The translations under genes and the position numbers were made by a program. Below, in pieces: positions 56,603-63,626 of a stretch of DNA of 64,000 nt; positions within the stretch are counted from its first letter, which is position 1; each line of letters opens with the position of its first letter. This DNA is from a virus. The notes beneath the pieces were generated by a model. The model saw only the letters and a program-made list of their open reading frames with translations, was not told where the DNA came from and did no database searches. The DNA is taken from the IMG/VR virus record IMGVR_UViG_3300033183_000299, positions 1 through 64,000 of that record, one strand, 5' to 3'.

Positions 56603-56847
56603 TCTTCCTCTTCTTCATTTAGTGGTTGCAGAAACTCCTCTGGTATCATTTTGTAGACACTATTTTCTATCCTTACATCATAAGACCATATATCATTTTT
56701 GTAACCAAAATCTTCAGCCCAATCATGCTTAAAGACCAGTATTGGTTCGGCAATTATTATACCCAAGCCATCAACCGCTCCTACGGTATAATTTGATTTA
56801 AACTTAACCAAATCACCTTTAGAAAATTTAGGACCCTCTGATTTCAC
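56599..56847 (-). CDS. SH3-like GDLV protein (82 aa)
   Basis: KFSKGDLVKFKSNYTVGAVDGL, then IWSYDVRIENSVYKM and an acidic tail. Overlaps thyX and its downstream neighbour. Confidence 0.7.
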   Translation of the reverse strand: MKSEGPKFSKGDLVKFKSNYTVGAVDGLGIIIAEPILVFKHDWAEDFGYKNDIWSYDVRIENSVYKMIPEEFLQPLNEEEEE

Positions 56848-57532
56848 GATATGCTCCTATTGAATATGGCCATATTTCTTCTGCAATATCCAGACACGCT
56901 TCAGCAACCTTTTGAATTTCCCACTGTGCTCCCTCGTGTGATCTCAAATCAATGAACTTGAGAAGGTTCGAGAGATTAACTGTGCCGTAATACTTCGCAT
57001 ACAAGTTTTGAGGAAGAACTCCTCTCGCTTGTTCTCGACAAACTCCCTTCGCAATCAAGTGATCGAATAGATCGAGAGATTGTTTGTGGAACTTCACCAT
57101 AGCATCAGATGCCTTGATGTAAGTATCAGCAAAAGCAGGAGTGATTGTTGGATCAATCAGATCGTTTTCGTTTGAAGCTTGTCTGTTGCTCTCATGCTGA
57201 GTTCTAAACGCTTTTGGCTCATAGAATCTCAAGTCAACTTCTGTATAACGACGAGATATCTCATTGTAAGCCCATGTTCTGTGTCTCATGTGTTGAGAGC
57301 GAACAAACATTGGAACCTCAAACATAAACGTGATTGAGTTGTGTTCAAAGGGAGATGTGTGTTTGTGCTCGATCAAATACTTGATCAAGCCTTTGTCTCG
57401 CTTTGTTAGTGGTCTTGTGTTATCTTGACCAAAAGATACTCGAGCAGCATTGGCGATCATCTTATCGTCTCCAACATGTTGGATGTAAGAGACCTTTCCA
57501 ATGCCGTCTCCGTAAAGTTCAATTTCTTTCAT
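56828..57532 (-). CDS. thyX: Flavin-dependent thymidylate synthase ThyX (234 aa)
   Basis: The signature RHRTWAYNEISRRY (R83-H84-R85, S93; RHRX7S) and HTSPFEH are intact. Makes dTMP from dUMP with FAD and methylenetetrahydrofolate. Works with dut at 41.9 kb and the reductase at 60-63 kb. Confidence 0.95.
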   Translation of the reverse strand: MKEIELYGDGIGKVSYIQHVGDDKMIANAARVSFGQDNTRPLTKRDKGLIKYLIEHKHTSPFEHNSITFMFEVPMFVRSQHMRHRTWAYNEISRRYTEVDLRFYEPKAFRTQHESNRQASNENDLIDPTITPAFADTYIKASDAMVKFHKQSLDLFDHLIAKGVCREQARGVLPQNLYAKYYGTVNLSNLLKFIDLRSHEGAQWEIQKVAEACLDIAEEIWPYSIGAYREIRGS

Positions 57533-57546
57533 TCAATCCTCTTATA

Positions 57547-58236
57547 TTAATTTGTTTGACTTGGCGAGCCTAGTGACGCTAACGCTTGTTCCATTTCCTC
57601 ATCAGTCATTGGAATAAATGGTTTTCCATAAAGAGGAATGGCGAACTTGCCTTCGTCTCCCATGTGTGGAATGTGTGAATAATTATCTCTAACTCTTCCG
57701 ATTCTATCTCCATGGAGAACTTGATCCGTTGTCTTTGATTCTGGATCTTGATTGTACCCAGCCTCTTCGTCATAGTCGATCTCCATCATTTGGAATTGCA
57801 TTTTATATTCTCCAGATATTCCATCGTCGGACACCTCCATTTCTCCTTCGGGTCCACGTGATGGTTGGAATACTCTTTTGCCATAAACAAATCCCCACTG
57901 AGTGAACTGTCGATTAAGTTCATCTAGATATTGCTTACTTGGATTGATTAATAACAATGCCTTTTCGGATAGTCCTCCAAAGACACCGCCAATTTCCTCA
58001 TACTCTACACCATCCTCTTGAAGTTTTGCTAGAATTTGCCTGTGTAATTTTCTGTTGGTGGTGTTAGAAACTGGCTTAGCCATCGGATTTTGACTAGACA
58101 TAATAGCGACAGAATCAATGTCTGGATCATTACCTTTGAGTATACCTAAGATTCTAGTCTTTTGTAGGCCTCTGTCTGAGGTTTCATTTAGAACCTCCAT
58201 AATCATAGATTTTAATGCTTTTGTTGTTAATTTCAT
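57547..58236 (-). CDS. Leader-bearing protein, DUF3293-like (229 aa)
   Basis: Leader MKLTTKALKSMIMEVLNETS, then AIMSSQNPMAKPVSNTTNRK, YEEIGGVFGGLSEKALLLIN: the N-P-x(n)-S-x-x-x-N and E-x-S pattern resembles DUF3293. Late region acidic. Virion packaging inferred from the leader. Confidence 0.6.
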   Translation of the reverse strand: MKLTTKALKSMIMEVLNETSDRGLQKTRILGILKGNDPDIDSVAIMSSQNPMAKPVSNTTNRKLHRQILAKLQEDGVEYEEIGGVFGGLSEKALLLINPSKQYLDELNRQFTQWGFVYGKRVFQPSRGPEGEMEVSDDGISGEYKMQFQMMEIDYDEEAGYNQDPESKTTDQVLHGDRIGRVRDNYSHIPHMGDEGKFAIPLYGKPFIPMTDEEMEQALASLGSPSQTN

Positions 58237-58246
58237 TTGTATCTCC

Positions 58247-59110
58247 TTACATTTTACTTAAAGCGTCTTCGCAATGGTCTACTACCTCTGCATGTCTGCT
58301 TTTTAATTTTTCTTTTATCTCAGCAACTTCTGATTGCCAAGCTGAAACTTGCCCTTGAAGTCCAGCGTTCTCTAACTCACTCTTAACTTCAACAAAAGCT
58401 TCATCGATAGCTTTTTCGACCTGAGGCCATGAAACAGATAGGAAAGATTCACAAGCCTTTTTCATGTCTACTTGAGATAAGAGCCAGCCAGCTCCTCCTC
58501 GCATTTTAGGATCAAGCATTGTTTTTAGCTCTCCTGCTTCAGGAGAGAACCGATTACCTTTTCTTCCGCCTTGAGCCCTAAAAGTTAATGACCCACCAGG
58601 ATCAACACGAGAAGCCACGCCAGTATCTTTATCAACTACAAAATTGTTTGTATTTGTTACATCCCAGTTAGCAAGGAATACATCGACCATTGCGCCACCA
58701 GAAATTGAGGACACCCACTTTTCTGCTGGGAATTCGTATCTTATTTTGCCTCCCGGCTCTCCCTTGACCTCTCCTGTTGCAAGACCTATTCTTAAGTTTT
58801 CTGGATCTGATACAACTTGGACATTTGAAGGGACATTGGAAGGATACAACTGATATATCTTGTAGGCCAAATACTCAACCCCAATTTGCATTGATTTATC
58901 AGTTGGATTAGCAAAAGACCAGCTATCAGAAAATTTTAAATAAAACTTATCATCTGATATTTTACATGTAGCAAGTTGGTGTGTTGATCCACCAATGTAA
59001 CATACGTCTGTAAGATCAGACATTTTTGCCTCTCTCACTCTGCTTAAGGTTTGCTCTTCCTCAAGAACCTCCAATATGAGACTTTTAAGCCTACCAGTTG
59101 TCAACTTCAT
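58247..59110 (-). CDS. Protein-kinase-like (PI3/4K or HipA-type) protein with virion leader (287 aa)
   Basis: Start MKLTTGRLKSLILEVLEE (leader). Kinase landmarks in order: K59 in KFYLKF, E79 in IGVEYLAYKIY, D150 and N155 in NWDVTNTNNFVV, D170 in SRVDPGGSL, then FRAQGGRKG. This matches atypical bacterial kinases of the PI3/4-kinase-like or HipA group. If the leader targets it to the head, it could enter the host with the DNA. Not verified by search. Confidence 0.6.
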   Translation of the reverse strand: MKLTTGRLKSLILEVLEEEQTLSRVREAKMSDLTDVCYIGGSTHQLATCKISDDKFYLKFSDSWSFANPTDKSMQIGVEYLAYKIYQLYPSNVPSNVQVVSDPENLRIGLATGEVKGEPGGKIRYEFPAEKWVSSISGGAMVDVFLANWDVTNTNNFVVDKDTGVASRVDPGGSLTFRAQGGRKGNRFSPEAGELKTMLDPKMRGGAGWLLSQVDMKKACESFLSVSWPQVEKAIDEAFVEVKSELENAGLQGQVSAWQSEVAEIKEKLKSRHAEVVDHCEDALSKM

Positions 59111-59384
59111 CTTTAATTCTCCCATAGACATAGTTTTCTTTAACGACGTAAATAGTTTCGTTTTCAGATTTCATTTCCTGAATTGTGGTTCTGTCTACGA
59201 TAATTCTATCCCCAATATCTAACGATATCTCGCAATCGCTAGCCATACCTATAATATCACATATAACATAAGGTGATTTTGGTGGCCTGTACTCGTCGGG
59301 CAAAACAAATAGTGACTCAGCCTTGCTCTCCTCTTCTTCGACAGGAATAACCCATAAGTGTCTGTTGTGTGGTTCAAATAACAT
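59091..59384 (-). CDS. GroES-like co-chaperonin (97 aa)
   Basis: Beta pattern NRHLWVIPVEEEES, FVLPDEY in the mobile-loop position, GDRIIVDRTTIQEM, and YVVKENYVYGRI matches the GroES/T4 gp31 fold and length. Probably the partner of the GroEL at 35546-37117, although 22 kb away. Sequence identity to GroES is low, so the call rests on pattern. Confidence 0.6.
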   Translation of the reverse strand: MLFEPHNRHLWVIPVEEEESKAESLFVLPDEYRPPKSPYVICDIIGMASDCEISLDIGDRIIVDRTTIQEMKSENETIYVVKENYVYGRIKDEVDNW

Positions 59385-59400
59385 AATACCTCCATAATAA

Positions 59401-59435
59401 AAAACGTGTTATACCTTTACAGTATAACACGTTTT
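59401..59435. repeat. Perfect 14-bp inverted repeat over the GroES-like promoter
   Basis: AAAACGTGTTATAC and GTATAACACGTTTT with a 7-base centre. It covers the -10 box and the first transcribed bases and ends in a T-run on the minus strand. Confidence 0.7.
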
Positions 59436-59449
59436 ACCTTACTTGTCAA
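59421..59449 (-). promoter_or_regulatory. Sigma-70 promoter of the GroES-like gene
   Basis: TTGACA (59444-59449), 17 bp, TATACT (59421-59426), inside the inverted repeat. Confidence 0.75.
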
Positions 59450-59459
59450 GTAGAAAAGT

Positions 59460-59651
59460 TTATTCTTCGTGAGAATTTTTGACTTCTTGGACTTTAGCTC
59501 GAACGTCGCGGAGTTGCTTTGATGCTTCCATCAAAGCTTTGCGCGCACGGGGAGCAGCAGACTTATAGCCATAAGTCCCAGCCTCTACTTTGTCGAGGTC
59601 GTCAGCTAATTCTTTCAAATCACGAATAATGTTTTCCAATTCTTCTCTCAT
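59460..59651 (-). CDS. Histone H1/Hc1-like protein (63 aa)
   Basis: LADDLDKVEAGTYGYKSAAPRA then RKALMEASKQLRDVRAKVQE: the spacing of chlamydial Hc1-type proteins and their marine-virus relatives (AAxRARKAxxELxK). Might bind DNA; unusually acidic at both ends. Confidence 0.6.
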   Translation of the reverse strand: MREELENIIRDLKELADDLDKVEAGTYGYKSAAPRARKALMEASKQLRDVRAKVQEVKNSHEE

Positions 59652-59663
59652 ATCTTTCTCCTG

Positions 59664-59804
59664 TTAAAAGATTTCACATGCTCCACCGCCACAAGCGATC
59701 TCGCCCGACAGATCAGTTTCATCTGTTGTCTCTATAACTAGATCCAAGTCAACGTTTTTGACCAAAGAGAGCATCTTTTCATAAGTCTCAGCATCGCAGT
59801 CTTC
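59664..59804 (-). pseudogene. Second, diverged copy of the nrdJ 3' end
   Basis: Encodes EDCDAETYEKMLSLV... to GACEIF. By hand alignment 35 of 46 residues match the end of the reductase at 60441-60581, gap-free. It lies directly downstream of an HNH homing endonuclease with no reductase body, so it is a leftover of the original gene end. An in-frame ATG upstream (to 59855) overlaps the nuclease end but gives no known protein. Confidence 0.75.
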
Positions 59805-60360
59805 AATTATTTGCTGCGACCTTCTTGCACATCTCGATAAAGTAGTCTTCTCCAAGCTTGTTCTTCATCAAATTGATATCCTTATGGACCCACTGGATGT
59901 TTTCGATCTCATAAGGCTTGCCGCTATCGATTCGATCAAGAGACCAAGTCTCTTTAGTTAGTTCCATGCCAGTTAGAGCACATATGTAGTTTTGATCTAA
60001 CAGCTTCTCTTCTGCTTCTTCTATGGTTATGTTCAAGGCAATACCCCTCAATTCAGCGCCCCTCTTGATCCTGTAAAACTTCTTTCCAGATAGAACTTTG
60101 GAGCCTTTCCAAAAAGGGTTATCTTTCCCTCTCTGGTAGTTTCTTTTTTTCATTGCGCAATCATAGCATGATTTGGAAACTTGTCTTTCGAGATTTTCAC
60201 ACAATACTGGTTTTTTCAGTCCACAAGCACACCTACACATATAAGATAATTTATATTTACTATTTGGATTTGCACTAAATGGTTTGGAGTCCAGAAGCTC
60301 CCAGTCTCCAAATTTATGTCCTACTTCATAGAGACCGTCATATTTTGATTTTCTAGGCAT
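59803..60360 (-). CDS. HNH homing endonuclease at the nrdJ 3' end (185 aa)
   Basis: N-terminal four-Cys module (CRCACG about 42-47, CYDC 65-68). His-Me finger core SLDRIDSGKPYEIENIQWVH (about 140-159) followed by KDINLMKN, as in phage HNH homing enzymes. Flanked by two versions of the nrdJ end. CTATTTAT motif upstream and AAGGAGGTGG ribosome site. Confidence 0.85.
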   Translation of the reverse strand: MPRKSKYDGLYEVGHKFGDWELLDSKPFSANPNSKYKLSYMCRCACGLKKPVLCENLERQVSKSCYDCAMKKRNYQRGKDNPFWKGSKVLSGKKFYRIKRGAELRGIALNITIEEAEEKLLDQNYICALTGMELTKETWSLDRIDSGKPYEIENIQWVHKDINLMKNKLGEDYFIEMCKKVAANN

Positions 60361-60382
60361 AAAAAACCACCTCCTTGTAAAA

Positions 60383-60392
60383 ATAAATAGTC
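60383..60392 (-). promoter_or_regulatory. CTATTTAT motif upstream of the HNH homing endonuclease
   Basis: Minus strand GACTATTTAT, 23-32 bases before the ATG. Confidence 0.4.
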
Positions 60393-60440
60393 TTATCTTC
60401 GTAAAGTGGTGGTTTTTATTTTATGCTCCTTATGAATAAA

Positions 60441-61484
60441 CTAGAAGATCTCGCAAGATCCTCCTCCACAAGCTATCTCCCCTGACAAATCAGTTTCGTC
60501 TGTTGTCTCTACAACTAGATCCAAGTTCACACTTTTCAGTAATGGAAGCATTTCTTCATACTCTTGCTTGGAGCAGTCCTCGTAAGGAGCCTGCACGTAA
60601 CTGTGGTTGGAATAAGGAAGAACCGACAATCCATTGTAAACACCTCGATTACTCCACATCCACTCTCCAACGGTTTCCCATTCATCATCCTTGATGGATA
60701 CTGTTGCTGAAACGTTATGGGTATTGCTTCCCTTCTTGTGACCTGGCTTGATCCATTCGGTAGAAACTTTCTTTACTCTCTCGAGCAAATCAAGGGCGCT
60801 CTCATGGCGCGTAATAGCCCCTTCAGGAGCTTTTTGAGGCACAGATAGGATAGCAGTGTCGTGTGGTCGGAAACGGTCGTCCTCGATGAGCTCAGGCAGG
60901 TTATTGACCAAGTATGAGTAGATTGCCTCATTCTTTCCAACACGCAAGCGGCGAATGTAATAATCATTGTGCCATGCGTGGATACCACTTGACGTTCCAA
61001 GAGTGAGAGAAGTTGTCCCTGCGGGCTTAACGCATGTCTGGCGGGCAGCTTTGTTAATGCCGATTTGCATAGCAACTTGACGGTTCATCTTAGATACCTC
61101 CAAAGAAGCCTCAGTCATGTTGAGACCCAACACACCACCAGAAGCAATACCAGTCATTGATACTCCGATCAAAGCATCTTTCTCGGTTGTACGTTGCCAA
61201 ACTGGTCGCAGGTAATGAAAGTCTGTGTATGAGGCTTGGAGAGTTCCAATGAAAGAAGCAGCACGAGAACGAGCATTAAGTTCGTCTTGAGTATTCACAT
61301 CTGATACATTGATCTCGACCAAGTTACAGAATTGGAAAGGTCGGAGACCGATCTCGCAATTATGAACCAACAGTCCGTTGGCAAAAAAGTTGTGATTCTT
61401 TCTAACTTGAATATCGTAAACATCTCTGTTTTTTTCTACTGTAATTTTTTTAATTTTTGTTCTGTTATAAGTTCTTGTTTCCAT
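60441..61484 (-). CDS. nrdJ: Class II ribonucleotide reductase, C-terminal half behind split-intein C-fragment (347 aa)
   Basis: Residues 1-42 are a split-intein C-fragment (YDIQVRKNHNFFANGLLVHN) like that of NrdJ-1. C43 is the +1 nucleophile. The extein CEIGLRPFQFCN joins the N-half. Substrate-radical region, TCVKPAGTTSLTLGTSSGIH and the end IACGGGSCEIF (redox Cys pair) are present. Adenosylcobalamin-dependent type. AGGAGCTAAAAAA in front, within the homing endonuclease gene. Confidence 0.9.
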   Translation of the reverse strand: METRTYNRTKIKKITVEKNRDVYDIQVRKNHNFFANGLLVHNCEIGLRPFQFCNLVEINVSDVNTQDELNARSRAASFIGTLQASYTDFHYLRPVWQRTTEKDALIGVSMTGIASGGVLGLNMTEASLEVSKMNRQVAMQIGINKAARQTCVKPAGTTSLTLGTSSGIHAWHNDYYIRRLRVGKNEAIYSYLVNNLPELIEDDRFRPHDTAILSVPQKAPEGAITRHESALDLLERVKKVSTEWIKPGHKKGSNTHNVSATVSIKDDEWETVGEWMWSNRGVYNGLSVLPYSNHSYVQAPYEDCSKQEYEEMLPLLKSVNLDLVVETTDETDLSGEIACGGGSCEIF

Positions 61485-62263
61485 TTTTTTAGCTCCTGTG
61501 TATAAGAATTTTGTAAATAAGGTTTGATGTCTTTTATGAGTACGACATCTATTTGTAATTTTTCGGAGAGTTCTTTCGTTTTAATCTCTCCTCTGGCCCA
61601 ATATCCTTTAATTTCTACTATTTTTACAAGACTGCCTTCTTCATAGATAAAAAAATCTGGTCTGTAAGTTGTCTTCTCCAATTGAAATGTTGTTTGCTCC
61701 ACGTCCCACTCAATCAAATGCTTATCTAGCCATTTAGCATAAACAAACTCATAAGTGCTTCGAAGCCAAACATATTTTTTCTTGCTTTTATTATAATAAT
61801 ATCCCTGAACGCCTCTGGATGTCTTGTTCGTTCTTCTTTCAAGAGTCTTAAACCAGCCTGATCTCTCTTTGTATGCTTTTTTAAGATTGTTGCTTCTGAT
61901 TTCTCTTGTTTTTTGGTAAACCACGTTTTGACCCTTGTTTATTTCTATTTTTAAGATTCCAAATAAAGTTCGAAGCCTTGTTGGTGTCAGGCCTATTTTC
62001 TTTGCAATAGTTTTTAGACCATAACCTTCCTCATAAGAACTGGTGAGATAATTTTTGAGAAAAAGAAAGTGGTCTGGATAAATCCTTTCGGCATTATTCC
62101 GAATAAAAGATCTTTTATTTGATGATCTCGCAGAATTTCCCATTTGAGACACTCTTGCTGATGCATATTTTCTATATTCTTCCAAGAACTCTTCCGGAAT
62201 TACCACTTCCTTTCCCTTGTCTGTGTTATAATAAATAACTTCTAAACATTCTTTTAAATTCAT
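61436..62263 (-). CDS. PD-(D/E)xK/Vsr-like homing endonuclease between nrdJ halves (275 aa)
   Basis: LRSTYEFVYAKWLD (E172), YRPDFFI (D203), VEIKGYW (E217, K219) give a nuclease core. The N-terminal half has a helix-turn-helix (GLKTIAKKIGLTPTRLRTLF). Placed between two split-intein halves, as in metagenomic fractured genes where Vsr-related enzymes were described. Overlaps the start of the C-half by 49 bases. Confidence 0.75.
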   Translation of the reverse strand: MNLKECLEVIYYNTDKGKEVVIPEEFLEEYRKYASARVSQMGNSARSSNKRSFIRNNAERIYPDHFLFLKNYLTSSYEEGYGLKTIAKKIGLTPTRLRTLFGILKIEINKGQNVVYQKTREIRSNNLKKAYKERSGWFKTLERRTNKTSRGVQGYYYNKSKKKYVWLRSTYEFVYAKWLDKHLIEWDVEQTTFQLEKTTYRPDFFIYEEGSLVKIVEIKGYWARGEIKTKELSEKLQIDVVLIKDIKPYLQNSYTQELKKWKQELITEQKLKKLQ

Positions 62264-62293
62264 TTCGGGCTACACTCCTTACATTATTTTATT

Positions 62294-62303
62294 GTAAATA
62301 GTG
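62294..62303 (-). promoter_or_regulatory. CTATTTAC motif upstream of the nrdJ homing endonuclease
   Basis: Minus strand CACTATTTAC, 31-40 bases before the ATG. Confidence 0.35.
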
Positions 62304-62322
62304 GCCCGAAATGGCAAAATAA

Positions 62323-63624
62323 TTATTCAACGAATAAAAGAATGTCCTCTTCGGTTAAATGTGCCGCTTCAACATAGCCTCTGTTTTCAGTGAATACTCT
62401 GTGGTCTGGGGTTAGGATTAATTCCTGTCCGTCCTCGGTTTCAATCTTGATGACATCGGCATCTTGTCTCGTAAGAAGACCCTCTTCAACCAACTCAAAC
62501 TCCATTGACCCCGTGTTCTCATCAAATGATAAGACCTTTATTTCTTGACCTTCATTGACTTTTGAGACGATCTGTTCGATTGTCATTGTACCAGAATTCG
62601 TCTCTATCTCAGTTGAGCCATCCAAACAACATGGGTTGCAACCCCAATCTTTGTCGTTCGAGAAGTAGAAACCGGGCTCTCCAGAGCGAGACTCTTCAAC
62701 ACGCTTCCATAGATTCATGAATGTTGGCTTGTCGATCTTGTGACGCATTACAACTACAGAATTATTCGCTCTTCCTCGTTGTGGGTTGAGTTCCCACCAA
62801 GCTCCGGCCTTTGCGCTAAGCATGTCTTCGTCATCAGCACTGAATAGACTAATGAGAGCGGCGCGACGAATACCGCCCGCCAAAACCGCATCCGCAATGT
62901 GGCAGATGATATCATGAACCTCAATGGGTGAAAGCTTGTCTCCGTTTTCTTTCGCATCTAAAATTCCCTCCACTTTTACCAGACACTCCTTTAATGGCTG
63001 AGGGCCTGGTGCTTTACCACCTGATGTTACAAGTCTCGCACCTTTGGGGCGAATGTCCGAGAAGTCAAAACGCAACTTTGACGTTCCCTTAAAGTGAGAC
63101 ATCATAAGGGCTTTTACAGCATCGGCCCATCCTTCGATTGAGTCACCAATTAAGAAACGACGAGTTCTCTTTGATGAAGGCTTGCGAATCTCTGGGAGGT
63201 TATCTACATGATGCTTTTGCACTGAATAGCCCACACCTGTGCCTCCAAGAAGTAAGAACATGATCTCTCCGAACACTCGAGGATCATCAGCGGGTGCATA
63301 AGCGCAGTTAAAGATGCGGTTCGGCGAAACCTCAATTGGCTTACCTCCAAACTGCATCGATCTCATTGAAGGAAGAACCTTCTTGTCGAACACGAATTTG
63401 TAGTTCTCACGGATCTCTTGCTCGAGACTTGGAAACTTCTTGATGTGCATTTCCATATTACGAGTTACTAACTCGTTCCAGTTTTCTCGACGATTCTTAT
63501 CTTCAAGATATCGTGCATATTTCATGTGGACGGTGATGTCCGACAGAATCTTTTTCTCTAAATCCATACCTTTCTCCTGTAGTTTTTTGTAGTATTCTTT
63601 TTCCTTTTCTGTGTAGGTGTCCAT
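62323..63624 (-). CDS. nrdJ: Class II ribonucleotide reductase, N-terminal half plus split-intein N-fragment (433 aa)
   Basis: Extein 1-332 (LPSMRSMQFGGKPIEVSPNR, LLGGTGVGYSVQKHHV, ending DKDWGCNPC) is the adenosylcobalamin-dependent type. The intein starts at C333 (CLDGSTEIETNSG), with block B LTPDHRVF, and ends EEDILLFVE. Together with 60441-61484 this rebuilds NrdJ with CEIGLRPFQFCN at the junction. Fits the NrdJ-1 split-intein family. 2 bases after the helicase gene. Confidence 0.9.
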   Translation of the reverse strand: MDTYTEKEKEYYKKLQEKGMDLEKKILSDITVHMKYARYLEDKNRRENWNELVTRNMEMHIKKFPSLEQEIRENYKFVFDKKVLPSMRSMQFGGKPIEVSPNRIFNCAYAPADDPRVFGEIMFLLLGGTGVGYSVQKHHVDNLPEIRKPSSKRTRRFLIGDSIEGWADAVKALMMSHFKGTSKLRFDFSDIRPKGARLVTSGGKAPGPQPLKECLVKVEGILDAKENGDKLSPIEVHDIICHIADAVLAGGIRRAALISLFSADDEDMLSAKAGAWWELNPQRGRANNSVVVMRHKIDKPTFMNLWKRVEESRSGEPGFYFSNDKDWGCNPCCLDGSTEIETNSGTMTIEQIVSKVNEGQEIKVLSFDENTGSMEFELVEEGLLTRQDADVIKIETEDGQELILTPDHRVFTENRGYVEAAHLTEEDILLFVE

Positions 63625-63626
63625 TG

